A stretch of 64,000 nt of DNA from JACCWP01 sp963785115. Its GTDB lineage: Bacteria; Actinomycetota; Actinomycetes; Propionibacteriales; Nocardioidaceae. How positions within the stretch are numbered: position 1 is the first letter of the stretch; every line of letters starts with the position of its first letter. The position numbers were made by a program, and so were the translations under genes. The DNA lies in assembly GCA_963785115.1 (NCBI GenBank), contig CAWATY010000006.1, positions 372,001 to 436,000 on the forward strand. The letters are read 5' to 3'. Shown here one piece after another: positions 8,651-15,970 of the stretch. The notes under the pieces are model-generated. The model was not told the origin of the DNA and made no database searches. It was given only the letters and a program-made list of their open reading frames with translations.

Positions 8651-9817
8651 TCACGGGTTGGGTCGCGCCGGCACGATGTGGATGCCCGTCTTCGAGTAGT
8701 GGATCATGTAATTGGTCGTCTCCTGCGCGACGCCCTCGATCTCGTTCTTGTACACCCCGATGACCTTCCCGGCGTCGACGACCTCCTTGGAGCCCGGCTC
8801 TCCGACCGGCACGTTGCCCCGCTGCTGGCCGGTGCCGGCGTACTGGGCCAGGTCTTCGGGGTCGACGCCCTCGTCGAGGTAGGACTTGCCGTCCTGGTAG
8901 TTGGGGTGACCCGGGATGTGCTTGCCCTGCTTGCCCTCCTCGACGTGGATCCGCGGGGTGTCGCCCTTGGCCAGGTCGCCGGCATCGTCGACGGCGTCCT
9001 CGGCGCGGTCGATCGTCTTCTCGGTGTCGCGGGCGTTGTCGGCGGCCTTGATCCCCTTGGCGGCGAGCTTGCCGCCCTTCACGATCTTGCCGACGGGAAG
9101 GATGCCGACGACCTCGGTGGCGCAGCCGAAGGAGAAGCCGTCCTCGCACTGGCCCGGGTCGAACACGACGGTCTTGAAGACGGTCTCGAACCAGTTGTCG
9201 TGGTCCTCCTCCGGCGGCGGCGGAGGCGTCGGGACGTACGGCTGGGCGCCGGGCGGCAGCACGCCGAGGGCGTCGAAGTACGACCAGTCGGACGCGGTCG
9301 GGCAGCGGTTGAGTCGGCTCGCGAGGTCGTCGGCGGTCTCGTCGAGCTGGTCGTCCAGCCGGTGCTTGCGGATCCGCAGCTCGGACAGCTTGGCCGCGGC
9401 GGCACCGGCGACGGCGTCGTCGTAGCGGTCGAACATCGTGGCGCGGGCCTCCGGGGTCTGCCCGGCCCGCATCATCGGTTCGGGGACGCCGAACCCGCTC
9501 GCCTGGGCCTCGGCGTACTCCCGGTTCAGCTCGTCGACCTGCTCGTTGAACGTCAGCACGGCAAGCGCCCAGGTGCTGACGACCGCGGCGGCGTACGAGG
9601 CCTGCTGGTGCAGCGAGTCGCCGAGGGCGAGCAGCGGCTGGTCGATCTCGTCCATCCAGCCGAGCAGGCCGTCGACGGTCTCGGACTTGGCCACGGCCAC
9701 CGCGGTCCCGGCCAGGTGCGCGACGTCGCGCACCGGCTCAGCCGCTCGCTCGACCTTGTTGGCAGCCGCGTCGATCCACCCCGGGCTGACCGGGTAGGGC
9801 TCGAACGGACCACTCAC
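8651..9817 (-). CDS. polymorphic toxin with type 50-like C-terminal domain
   Basis: A 388-residue protein of three parts. Residues 1-190 are helical, without a Sec signal (EPYPVSPGWIDAAANK start), like the helical N-terminal domains of WXG/LXG-type substrates of type VII secretion. A proline linker (TPPPPPEED, about 197-205) and a glycine-rich pretoxin segment (FGCATEVVGILPVGKIVKGG) follow. The last 95 residues carry GKQGKHIPGHPNY, GKSYLDEGVDP and the ending HYSKTGIHIVPARP, which resemble the polymorphic toxin type 50 domain (Ntox50), a predicted RNase. No T7SS core genes are in the window. The likely promoter -10 is TAGCAT at 9856-9861. The next gene is the candidate immunity protein. Alternative: a phage-type head-protein tail, but no phage genes are present. 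Confidence 0.72.
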   Translation of the reverse strand: MSGPFEPYPVSPGWIDAAANKVERAAEPVRDVAHLAGTAVAVAKSETVDGLLGWMDEIDQPLLALGDSLHQQASYAAAVVSTWALAVLTFNEQVDELNREYAEAQASGFGVPEPMMRAGQTPEARATMFDRYDDAVAGAAAAKLSELRIRKHRLDDQLDETADDLASRLNRCPTASDWSYFDALGVLPPGAQPYVPTPPPPPEEDHDNWFETVFKTVVFDPGQCEDGFSFGCATEVVGILPVGKIVKGGKLAAKGIKAADNARDTEKTIDRAEDAVDDAGDLAKGDTPRIHVEEGKQGKHIPGHPNYQDGKSYLDEGVDPEDLAQYAGTGQQRGNVPVGEPGSKEVVDAGKVIGVYKNEIEGVAQETTNYMIHYSKTGIHIVPARPNP

Positions 9818-9855
9818 CGCACACCCCTCACCGCTCCCGGGCCATCGACCCCCGG

Positions 9856-9861
9856 ATGCTA
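9856..9861 (-). promoter_or_regulatory. -10 hexamer TAGCAT upstream of toxin gene
   Basis: TAGCAT on the minus strand, 38 nt before the GTG at 9817. An AGGGG ribosome site lies 6 nt before that GTG. No convincing -35 box is seen. Confidence 0.35.
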
Positions 9862-9900
9862 GAGCCGTCAGGGGTCACCGCCGCGCGGGACTGCTGTGGG

Positions 9901-10368
9901 TCAGTCCCGAGGGGACGGCGGGTGGGGCGGGTGGTTGCGGCGCCGCTCGCAGCTGACGAGGTCGATCCGGTCGGTCGGGTCGACGCCGACGACGACGTCG
10001 TCGCCGGGTCCGCAGCGGATCAGGTCGGCGCCGCGACCTGCCACCAGCCGGTCGTCGCCGCGGCCGCCGGACAGGAAGTCGCGCGACCTGCGCCCCGCGA
10101 GCCGGTCGTCGCCACCGTGGCCGTACATCGAGTCGGACCGCGGCGTCCCGACGAGGTGCTCGGCGGTGTTGCCGCCGTTGAGCACGTCACGCGGCTTGTC
10201 CGCGCCCGCGAGCGCCGGGCCTGCCAGCAGCGGGAGGGTCACCGCCATGACCGCCACGACCGCCACGACCGCCGCGACCACCGCCCCGCCGGCCGCCCCG
10301 ACCACCGGTCTGGATCGGCGACCGCTGAGCCTCCCGATCCCCACGTCCCCGTACCGTTCCCCGTTCAC
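9901..10368 (-). CDS. secreted RTX (hemolysin-type calcium-binding) repeat protein
   Basis: A 155-residue exported protein. After a basic start, one strong hydrophobic segment (GAVVAAVVAVVAVMAVTLPLLAG without its last residues) ends in an ALAGA-type signal peptidase site near residue 56. The mature part has RTX-like nonapeptides (GHGGDDRLAGR, GGRGDDRLVAG, CGPGDDVVVG) that bind calcium in a beta roll. It ends with a Cys pair (IRCGPG...VSCERR) common in actinobacterial members. There is no enzyme domain, so the role is unknown. GTG at 10368 is 6 nt from a TAGCCT -10 box. A paralogue lies at 11660-12109 on the other side of the MFS gene. Confidence 0.7.
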   Translation of the reverse strand: MNGERYGDVGIGRLSGRRSRPVVGAAGGAVVAAVVAVVAVMAVTLPLLAGPALAGADKPRDVLNGGNTAEHLVGTPRSDSMYGHGGDDRLAGRRSRDFLSGGRGDDRLVAGRGADLIRCGPGDDVVVGVDPTDRIDLVSCERRRNHPPHPPSPRD

Positions 10369-10374
10369 CCTCGG

Positions 10375-10380
10375 AGGCTA
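10375..10380 (-). promoter_or_regulatory. -10 hexamer TAGCCT of RTX gene
   Basis: TAGCCT on the minus strand, 6 nt before the GTG at 10368, the spacing expected for a leaderless transcript. Confidence 0.35.
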
Positions 10381-10428
10381 GTGCCGCGCCGTCCACGGCC
10401 GGAAGCACGCCCTTGTCACACTTCGGTC

Positions 10429-11697
10429 GTGAGCACGGTGGGCGAGCTGAGGCGGCTGCTGCCGCTGCCGGCGTTCCGGCGGCTGCTCGGCCTGCGATTG
10501 CTGAGCCAGGGTGCCGACGGTCTCGTCCAGGCCACGCTTGCCTCGTACCTGTTCTTCTCCCCGGAGCGGCAGACGACGCCCGGCGCGATCGCGGCGGTCA
10601 CCGCGGCCACCCTGTTGCCGTTCACCGTGGTCGGCCCGTTTACCGGGGTGGTGCTGGACCGCTGGTCGCGGCGCGACGTCCTGGTGGGGGCGACCGCCGT
10701 GCGGGCACTGCTCGGGGTCGGGCTGGCAGCCGCACTCGCCGGTGGCGTGCCGGACCCGGTGCTGTTCGTCATGGTCGTCGCCGGCTTCGGCGTCAACCGG
10801 TTCGTCCTCGCCGGCCTGTCGGCCGCACTGCCGCACACCGTGCCCCGGGCCCGGCTGCTGGCCGCCAACGCCGTCGTCCCCACCGCAGGCACGCTGGCCT
10901 ACGTCGTCGGGCTGGGCGCGGCCGGCGCCGCACAGGCGGTGACCGGCGACCCGGTGCTCGCCCTCGTGGCCGCCGGCGTCTGGCTGCTGGCCGCCGCCGT
11001 CGGACTCGGCTTCGCACGGCCGGCGCTCGGGCCGGACCCCGACCCCGACCTGCCGCCACCCGGCCAGGCGGTGCGCCTGGTGCTGCACGGGCTGGCCGCG
11101 GCGGCCGAGCATCTTCGGGTGCGGCGGGCGGCGGCGACCGCGATCGGGCTGGTCGCCGGTCAGCGGCTCTGCGCGTCGCTCACGCTGGTCGCCGGGATCC
11201 TGCTGCACCGCAGCACGTACGCGGACCCCGGCGACCCCGACGCCGGGCTGGCCGGGCTCTCGATCGCGTTGCTGGCGGCCGGCGTGGGATTCGTGCTGGC
11301 GGCGGTCGTCACTCCGTGGTTGGTGGGGCGCTGGTCGACCCGCACCGCGGTCACCGCGGGGCTCGTGGTGGGCGCCGTGGCGCAGGCCGGGTTCGCGGCG
11401 ACGCTGGCCGAGGCGGGCCTGGTGGTCGCGGCGTTCGCCCTCGGCCTCGGTGGGCAGGTGGTGAAGATCTGCGCGGACACCCGGGTGCAGGCCGACGTGC
11501 AGGACGCGTTCCGCGGGCGGGTGTTCGTGCTCTACGACATGGCCTTCAACATCGCCCTGGTGTCGGCCGCGGCCGTCGGCGCGCTGCTGCTCCCACCCAG
11601 CGGCCGCGCCGCGGGCGTCATGGCGGGGGTCGCTGTCGGGCTGCTGGCGCTCGCGCTCGTCAACGCACGCGCGGCCGCACCGTCTCGCAGCCGCTGA
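10429..11697 (+). CDS. MFS transporter
   Basis: About 422 residues with twelve hydrophobic segments. The loop between TM2 and TM3 carries VVLDRWSRRDVLVG, the MFS motif A pattern (GxxxDRxxRR), and the pattern is partly repeated in the second half (TPWLVGRWSTRTAV). The long polar loop after TM6 (GPDPDPDLPPPGQ) separates the halves. The GTG at 10429 is chosen because the preceding frame is not plausible protein. No substrate can be assigned; the fold resembles drug or metabolite efflux MFS proteins. It is divergent from one RTX gene, and its last 38 bp overlap the 3' end of a second, convergent RTX gene. Confidence 0.8.
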   Translation: MSTVGELRRLLPLPAFRRLLGLRLLSQGADGLVQATLASYLFFSPERQTTPGAIAAVTAATLLPFTVVGPFTGVVLDRWSRRDVLVGATAVRALLGVGLAAALAGGVPDPVLFVMVVAGFGVNRFVLAGLSAALPHTVPRARLLAANAVVPTAGTLAYVVGLGAAGAAQAVTGDPVLALVAAGVWLLAAAVGLGFARPALGPDPDPDLPPPGQAVRLVLHGLAAAAEHLRVRRAAATAIGLVAGQRLCASLTLVAGILLHRSTYADPGDPDAGLAGLSIALLAAGVGFVLAAVVTPWLVGRWSTRTAVTAGLVVGAVAQAGFAATLAEAGLVVAAFALGLGGQVVKICADTRVQADVQDAFRGRVFVLYDMAFNIALVSAAAVGALLLPPSGRAAGVMAGVAVGLLALALVNARAAAPSRSR

Positions 11698-12109
11698 GGT
11701 CGTCATCGGCCCCGACGCCGATCACCTCGTCGAGTCCGGCGCCGCAGCGCACCACGTCGGCCCCGCCACCGACTCGCAGGTCGATGATGTCGTTGCCGCC
11801 CGCGACCCAGATCCGGTCGGGGCCGGCGCCGCCGTAGACATAGTCGCCGCCGGGGCCGCCGCGCACCCGGTCGGCTCCGCCGCCGGCGCGTACGGTGTCG
11901 GCGCCGCCGCGGGCTCGGACCCGGTCGTCGCCACCCAGCGCCCGGATCAGGTCGCCGCGCGGAGAACCGGTGAGCACGTCGTCGCCGCCGGTGCCGACCA
12001 CCGTCCGAGCGGGCGCGACCGTCGCCGCCGCGCCGACCGCGCACACCAGCGTCATCGCGGCCGCCACCGCCGCCACCGTCACGACCACCGTCACGGCCCG
12101 TCGCCTCAT
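11660..12109 (-). CDS. secreted RTX repeat protein (second copy)
   Basis: A 149-residue exported protein with a signal peptide (RRRAVTVVVTVAAVAAAM, cleavage after about residue 30) and a mature part built of RTX nonapeptides (GTGGDDVLTG, GGDDRVRARG, GGAGPDRIWV). It ends in the same paired-Cys pattern (VRCGAG...LSGCETV) as the protein at 9901-10368, so the two are paralogues. The ATG at 12109 overlaps the stop of the CCA-adding enzyme gene (ATGA), so it depends on that gene for expression. No catalytic domain is seen. Confidence 0.7.
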   Translation of the reverse strand: MRRRAVTVVVTVAAVAAAMTLVCAVGAAATVAPARTVVGTGGDDVLTGSPRGDLIRALGGDDRVRARGGADTVRAGGGADRVRGGPGGDYVYGGAGPDRIWVAGGNDIIDLRVGGGADVVRCGAGLDEVIGVGADDDLSGCETVRPRVR

Positions 12110-13608
12110 GACTCGCCCTTCGTCCGGTCGGCCCACCACGCCAGCAGTTCGTCGCGGGCCCGGTCCTCGCCGAGCGGACCGTGCTCGGTGCGCAACTCCA
12201 GCAGGTAGCGGTAGGCCTCGCCGACGTCGCGGCCCGGCGGCACGCCGAGCACCTGCATGATCTGGTTGCCGTCCAGGTCCGGTCGCAGCGAGGCCAGCTC
12301 CTCCTGCTCGGCCAGCCGCGCGATGCGCGCCTCGAGGTCGTCGTAGGTGCGTTGAAGCTGGGCCGCCTTGCGTGCGTTGCGGGTCGTGCAGTCGGCCCGG
12401 GTGAGCACGTGCAGTCGCTCGAGGTCCTCGCCGGCGTCGCGGACATAGCGACGCACGGCCGAGTCGGTCCACTCGCCGCTGCCGTAGCCGTGGAAACGCA
12501 GGTGCAGCTCGACCAGCTGGGACACCCGATCGGTCTCCGCCCCGGGGAACCGCAGCGCCCGCATCCGCTTGCGGCACATCTTGGCGCCCACCACGTCGTG
12601 GTGGTGGAAGGTCACCGTGCCGTCGGGCTGGAACCGCCGGGTCCGCGGCTTGCCGATGTCGTGCAACAGCGCCGCGAGGCGGACCACCAGGTCGGGGCCC
12701 TCGCCGTACGTGTCGTACAGCCGCGGCTCCAGCGCGATCGCCTGCTCCAGCACCGTCAACGAGTGCTCGTAGACGTCCTTGTGCCGGTGGTGCTCGTCGC
12801 GCTCGAGGCGCATCGCCGGAACCTCGGGCAGGACGTGGTCGGCCAGTCCGGTCTGCACCAGCAGGGTCAGGCCCGCCCGGGGGTCGGCGGCGCACAGCAG
12901 CTTGACCAGCTCGTCGCGGATCCGCTCGGCCGACACCACCTTGGCGTCGCCGGCGAGACGATCGCCCATGTCCCGCATCGCGGCCACGACCTCGTCGGCG
13001 GCGGTCAGCCCCAGCTGGGCGGCGAACCGCGCCGCCCGCAGCATCCGCAGCGGGTCGTCTCCGAACGACTGCTGCGGGGTGCCGGGCGTGCGCAGCACTC
13101 CGCGGGCCAGGTCGTCGCGCCCGCCGAACGGGTCGATCAGCGCGCGCGAGGCCAGGTCGACGGCCAGCGCGTTGACCGTGAAGTCGCGCCGCGACAGGTC
13201 ACCCTCGAGGGAGTCGCCGAAGGCCACGACCGGCTTGCGCGACGACGCGTCGTAGGCGTCGGAGCGGTAGGTGGTGATCTCCACCGACAGCTCGCCGTGA
13301 CGCGCGCCGATGGTGCCGTACGCGCGGCCCATGTCCCAGGTCGCATCGGCCCACCCCTCGACCAGCCGCTCGGTCTCGTCCGGCCGGGCGTCGGTGGTGA
13401 GGTCCCAGTCCATGTCGGTACGCCCGAGCCGGCCCAGCAGGGCGTCGCGGACGGGACCGCCGACGACGGCAAGCGCGTGCCCGGCCGCGGCGAAGCGCGC
13501 ACCGAGCACGGCCACCTCGGGAGCGGCCGCGAGCAGCTCGTCCACCACCGCCGCGGACGGCCGGGCCACGTCCACCGGCGGCACCGACGACGAGGTGGGT
13601 GCAGACAC
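12106..13608 (-). CDS. CCA tRNA nucleotidyltransferase
   Basis: A 500-residue enzyme that adds or repairs the 3' CCA of tRNAs. The class II nucleotidyltransferase head has VVGGPVRDALLGR near residue 47 and the catalytic pair DMDWDLTT near 65; RRDFTVNALAVD and GDDPLRMLRAARF follow. An HD domain (LLHDIGKPRTR, HHHDVVGA, ELHLRFHG) near residues 260-320 adds phosphohydrolase potential. The length and HD domain are typical of the actinobacterial pcnA-type protein beside murJ. The GTG at 13608 lies 8 nt after a TAGAGT -10 box, so the mRNA is probably leaderless. It is divergent from DUF6049. Confidence 0.92.
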   Translation of the reverse strand: MSAPTSSSVPPVDVARPSAAVVDELLAAAPEVAVLGARFAAAGHALAVVGGPVRDALLGRLGRTDMDWDLTTDARPDETERLVEGWADATWDMGRAYGTIGARHGELSVEITTYRSDAYDASSRKPVVAFGDSLEGDLSRRDFTVNALAVDLASRALIDPFGGRDDLARGVLRTPGTPQQSFGDDPLRMLRAARFAAQLGLTAADEVVAAMRDMGDRLAGDAKVVSAERIRDELVKLLCAADPRAGLTLLVQTGLADHVLPEVPAMRLERDEHHRHKDVYEHSLTVLEQAIALEPRLYDTYGEGPDLVVRLAALLHDIGKPRTRRFQPDGTVTFHHHDVVGAKMCRKRMRALRFPGAETDRVSQLVELHLRFHGYGSGEWTDSAVRRYVRDAGEDLERLHVLTRADCTTRNARKAAQLQRTYDDLEARIARLAEQEELASLRPDLDGNQIMQVLGVPPGRDVGEAYRYLLELRTEHGPLGEDRARDELLAWWADRTKGES

Positions 13609-13616
13609 GAGGATCC

Positions 13617-13622
13617 ACTCTA
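13617..13622 (-). promoter_or_regulatory. -10 hexamer TAGAGT of CCA enzyme gene
   Basis: TAGAGT on the minus strand, 8 nt before the GTG at 13608; leaderless arrangement. Confidence 0.5.
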
Positions 13623-13688
13623 ACGGCGCGGCCATGCGTGCCCCCGCGCCTGCCCCGCCGGGTCCCGCCCGGCGTGCGCACCGCCGTC

Positions 13689-13694
13689 TAGCAT
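13689..13694 (+). promoter_or_regulatory. -10 hexamer TAGCAT of DUF6049-murJ operon
   Basis: TAGCAT lies 7 nt before the ATG at 13702. The upstream in-frame ATG (13693) falls inside the hexamer and is therefore an unlikely start. Confidence 0.5.
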
Positions 13695-13701
13695 GGCCGG
13701 A

Positions 13702-15945
13702 ATGAGCACCCGCCAGCACGCCGCGGCGGTGCTGGCCCGGGTGCTGGCCCGGGTGCTGGCCCGGGTGCTGGCCCGGGTGCTGGCCGTCGCTGTCGTCGCG
13801 CTGACGGCCGGGTCGGTCCTGCTGGTGCCTGCGGCCGCGGCGGGCGCGCCGGTGCCGGGCGGACCTCGCACCGGGTCACCGACCGGCTCCGCCGACGAGC
13901 AGCCGGGCCTCGAGGTCGAGCTCAGCACGGTGTCCCCGTCCATCCAGGAGTCCGGGCCGTTGGAGCTGTCCGGCACGGTGACCAACCGCGACCTGCACCG
14001 CTGGAGAGACGTCCAGGTCTACCTGGTGATCTCGGCCGACCCGGCCACCACCAGCGCGGCGGTCGCCGAGGTCGCCGCCAGCCCGGAGGACACCTACATC
14101 GGCGACCGCATCACCGTCCCGATCAGCCTCTTCCAGGAGCTGCACCGGCTCGAGGTCGGCGAGGCGAAGGCGTTCCAGCTGACCATCCCGTACCGGCGGC
14201 TTCCGATCTCGCAGGCGGAGGGCGTCTACACCGTCGGCGTCCAGGTGCTCGGCGGCGTCGGCACCGACCGCGACGAGGTCGCTGCCCGGGCGCGTACCTT
14301 CGTCCCGCTGGTCGCCTCGACCAGCAAGGACCCCGCCACCCGGGTGCGGCTCGGGTTGGTCTGGCCGCTGCGCGCCGCGGTCCTGCGGCGCAGCGACGGG
14401 ACCTACCTGCACGACGACGCGCTCCGCACGACATTCGCGACGGGTGGCCGGCTGCGCCGTGCCGCGGACCTGGCTCTCAGCGCCGGCGACCTGCCGCTGT
14501 CGGTCGTGGCCGACCCGGCGCTGCTGGACGCCGCCGCCGACCTCGCCCAGGGCAGGTACGGGCCACCGCTGCCACCCCGCGACGGTGACGATGGCGCCGG
14601 CAACGAGGGCGAGGGTGGCGAGGACGACGGCGAGACGGAGGATCCGGAGGCGAGCGAGCCGCCGAAGTCGCCGGACGCGCAGGACTGGCTGAACGACGTG
14701 TCCTCGCTGATCGGCCGGAACGGATGGCTGACCCGCTACGGAGAGCCCGCCGAGGACGTCGTGAGCGGGGTCCCGCGACTCGAGGGAGCCGTCAACCGCG
14801 CCACCGAGGCGACCTCGCAGCGGCTGTTCAACGGGCGCCCCGGAGCCGCAGTGCTCCCCATCGCCGGGGCGGTGCTCCCCGAGGCGATGAACGCGGTGGC
14901 GGGTCAGGAGGGCGAGCAGCTCGGGGTGATGACCCCGGCCCAGCTCCCCGACCTGGACGCCGCCGCCGGCCCGGCCCTGTCCGTCCCCACCGACGAGGGC
15001 GACCTGCCGGTGCTGGTGACCGACCCGGCGCTGTCGGCGGGCGGGCCGCTCACCGACGACCCGTTCAGCGCGCTGCAGATGCGGCAACGCCTGCTCGCCG
15101 AGACCGCGCTGCTGTCGATCCGCCCCCCGGGCGGCGGCTCCGTCGGCCCGGCGGCGGTGTTCCTGGCCCGCTCCGACTGGGACCCCGGCGAGTCCTGGCC
15201 CACCGCCGGCTTCTTCTCCGGCCTGCGCGTCCCCTGGTTGCGACCGGTGCCGGTCGACCGGCTGCTCGGCCAGCGGGTGCCGTACGACGGTGAAGTCCTG
15301 GCCGCCGAGGAGGTGCAGCCCCAGGACCAGTCGGTCAATCCGCTGGTCGCTGGGCCACTGGTCGAGGCGGCCGGCCAGCTGACCCGCCGGTCCCGGACTC
15401 TGGTGCGACTGCTCGGGGGTGGCAGCGCTCTGGCCCGGTGGTACGACACGGCGGCCGCGCTCGGCGTCTCCGGCTACGCCCGCCACGACGGCGACCTCCG
15501 GTTGGCGGTGACTCGCCGCACCGTCAGCGACCTCGGCCGCCAGCTCAGCCAGGTGGACCTCGAGGGTTCGTCGTTCGTCACCTTGTCCAGCTCCCGCGGC
15601 CGCTTCGGCGTCACCATCACCAACAACCTCGAGCAGCCGGTGACCGTCGGGGTCACGGTGACCGCCAACGGCGACGACCTGAAGTTCGACGCAGGCGGCC
15701 CGGTGACCGTCGGCCCGGGGGAGCGGCAGACCGTGATCGTCGACACCCAGGTCGGTGACAACCGGGTGACGCCCGCGCAGGCGTACCTGACCACCCGCGG
15801 CGGCGAGCGCTTCGGCCCCCCGCTCGACTTCACCGTCCGCACCAGCGTCGTCGGCATGGTGATCTGGGGCGTGCTCGCGGTCGCGGGACTCATCCTGGTG
15901 CTCGCGATCGGTCGCAGGATCACCCATCGGGTGCGCGGCCGGTGA
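13702..15945 (+). CDS. DUF6049 family exported membrane protein
   Basis: About 747 residues with a long N-terminal signal segment, a large extracellular region and one C-terminal membrane helix (GMVIWGVLAVAGLILVLAI) followed by a short basic tail. This is the DUF6049 architecture, always found directly before murJ in actinobacteria (the Rv3909 position in mycobacteria); its function is unknown but envelope-linked. The signal peptide contains a fourfold LARV repeat encoded by a 12-bp tandem repeat. An acidic linker (DGDDGAGNEGEGGEDDG) lies near residue 300 and Ig-like strands (VTITNNLEQPVTVGVTV) near 640. The ATG at 13702 is chosen from the -10 spacing. Confidence 0.75.
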   Translation: MSTRQHAAAVLARVLARVLARVLARVLAVAVVALTAGSVLLVPAAAAGAPVPGGPRTGSPTGSADEQPGLEVELSTVSPSIQESGPLELSGTVTNRDLHRWRDVQVYLVISADPATTSAAVAEVAASPEDTYIGDRITVPISLFQELHRLEVGEAKAFQLTIPYRRLPISQAEGVYTVGVQVLGGVGTDRDEVAARARTFVPLVASTSKDPATRVRLGLVWPLRAAVLRRSDGTYLHDDALRTTFATGGRLRRAADLALSAGDLPLSVVADPALLDAAADLAQGRYGPPLPPRDGDDGAGNEGEGGEDDGETEDPEASEPPKSPDAQDWLNDVSSLIGRNGWLTRYGEPAEDVVSGVPRLEGAVNRATEATSQRLFNGRPGAAVLPIAGAVLPEAMNAVAGQEGEQLGVMTPAQLPDLDAAAGPALSVPTDEGDLPVLVTDPALSAGGPLTDDPFSALQMRQRLLAETALLSIRPPGGGSVGPAAVFLARSDWDPGESWPTAGFFSGLRVPWLRPVPVDRLLGQRVPYDGEVLAAEEVQPQDQSVNPLVAGPLVEAAGQLTRRSRTLVRLLGGGSALARWYDTAAALGVSGYARHDGDLRLAVTRRTVSDLGRQLSQVDLEGSSFVTLSSSRGRFGVTITNNLEQPVTVGVTVTANGDDLKFDAGGPVTVGPGERQTVIVDTQVGDNRVTPAQAYLTTRGGERFGPPLDFTVRTSVVGMVIWGVLAVAGLILVLAIGRRITHRVRGR
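13729..13785 (+). repeat. 12-bp tandem repeat in DUF6049 signal peptide
   Basis: GTGCTGGCCCGG occurs four times without a mismatch (13729-13776), then a 9-nt partial unit. It encodes LARV repeats and places extra Arg residues inside the hydrophobic leader. Confidence 0.9.
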
Positions 15946-15970
15946 GGCCGCGCCGGCACGGGACCCGTCC

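Noticed and set aside
8651..9817. Prophage remnant, since type 50-like domains also occur on phage head proteins
   Set aside because: No capsid, integrase or attachment-site features nearby, and the N-terminus is not that of a head morphogenesis protein.
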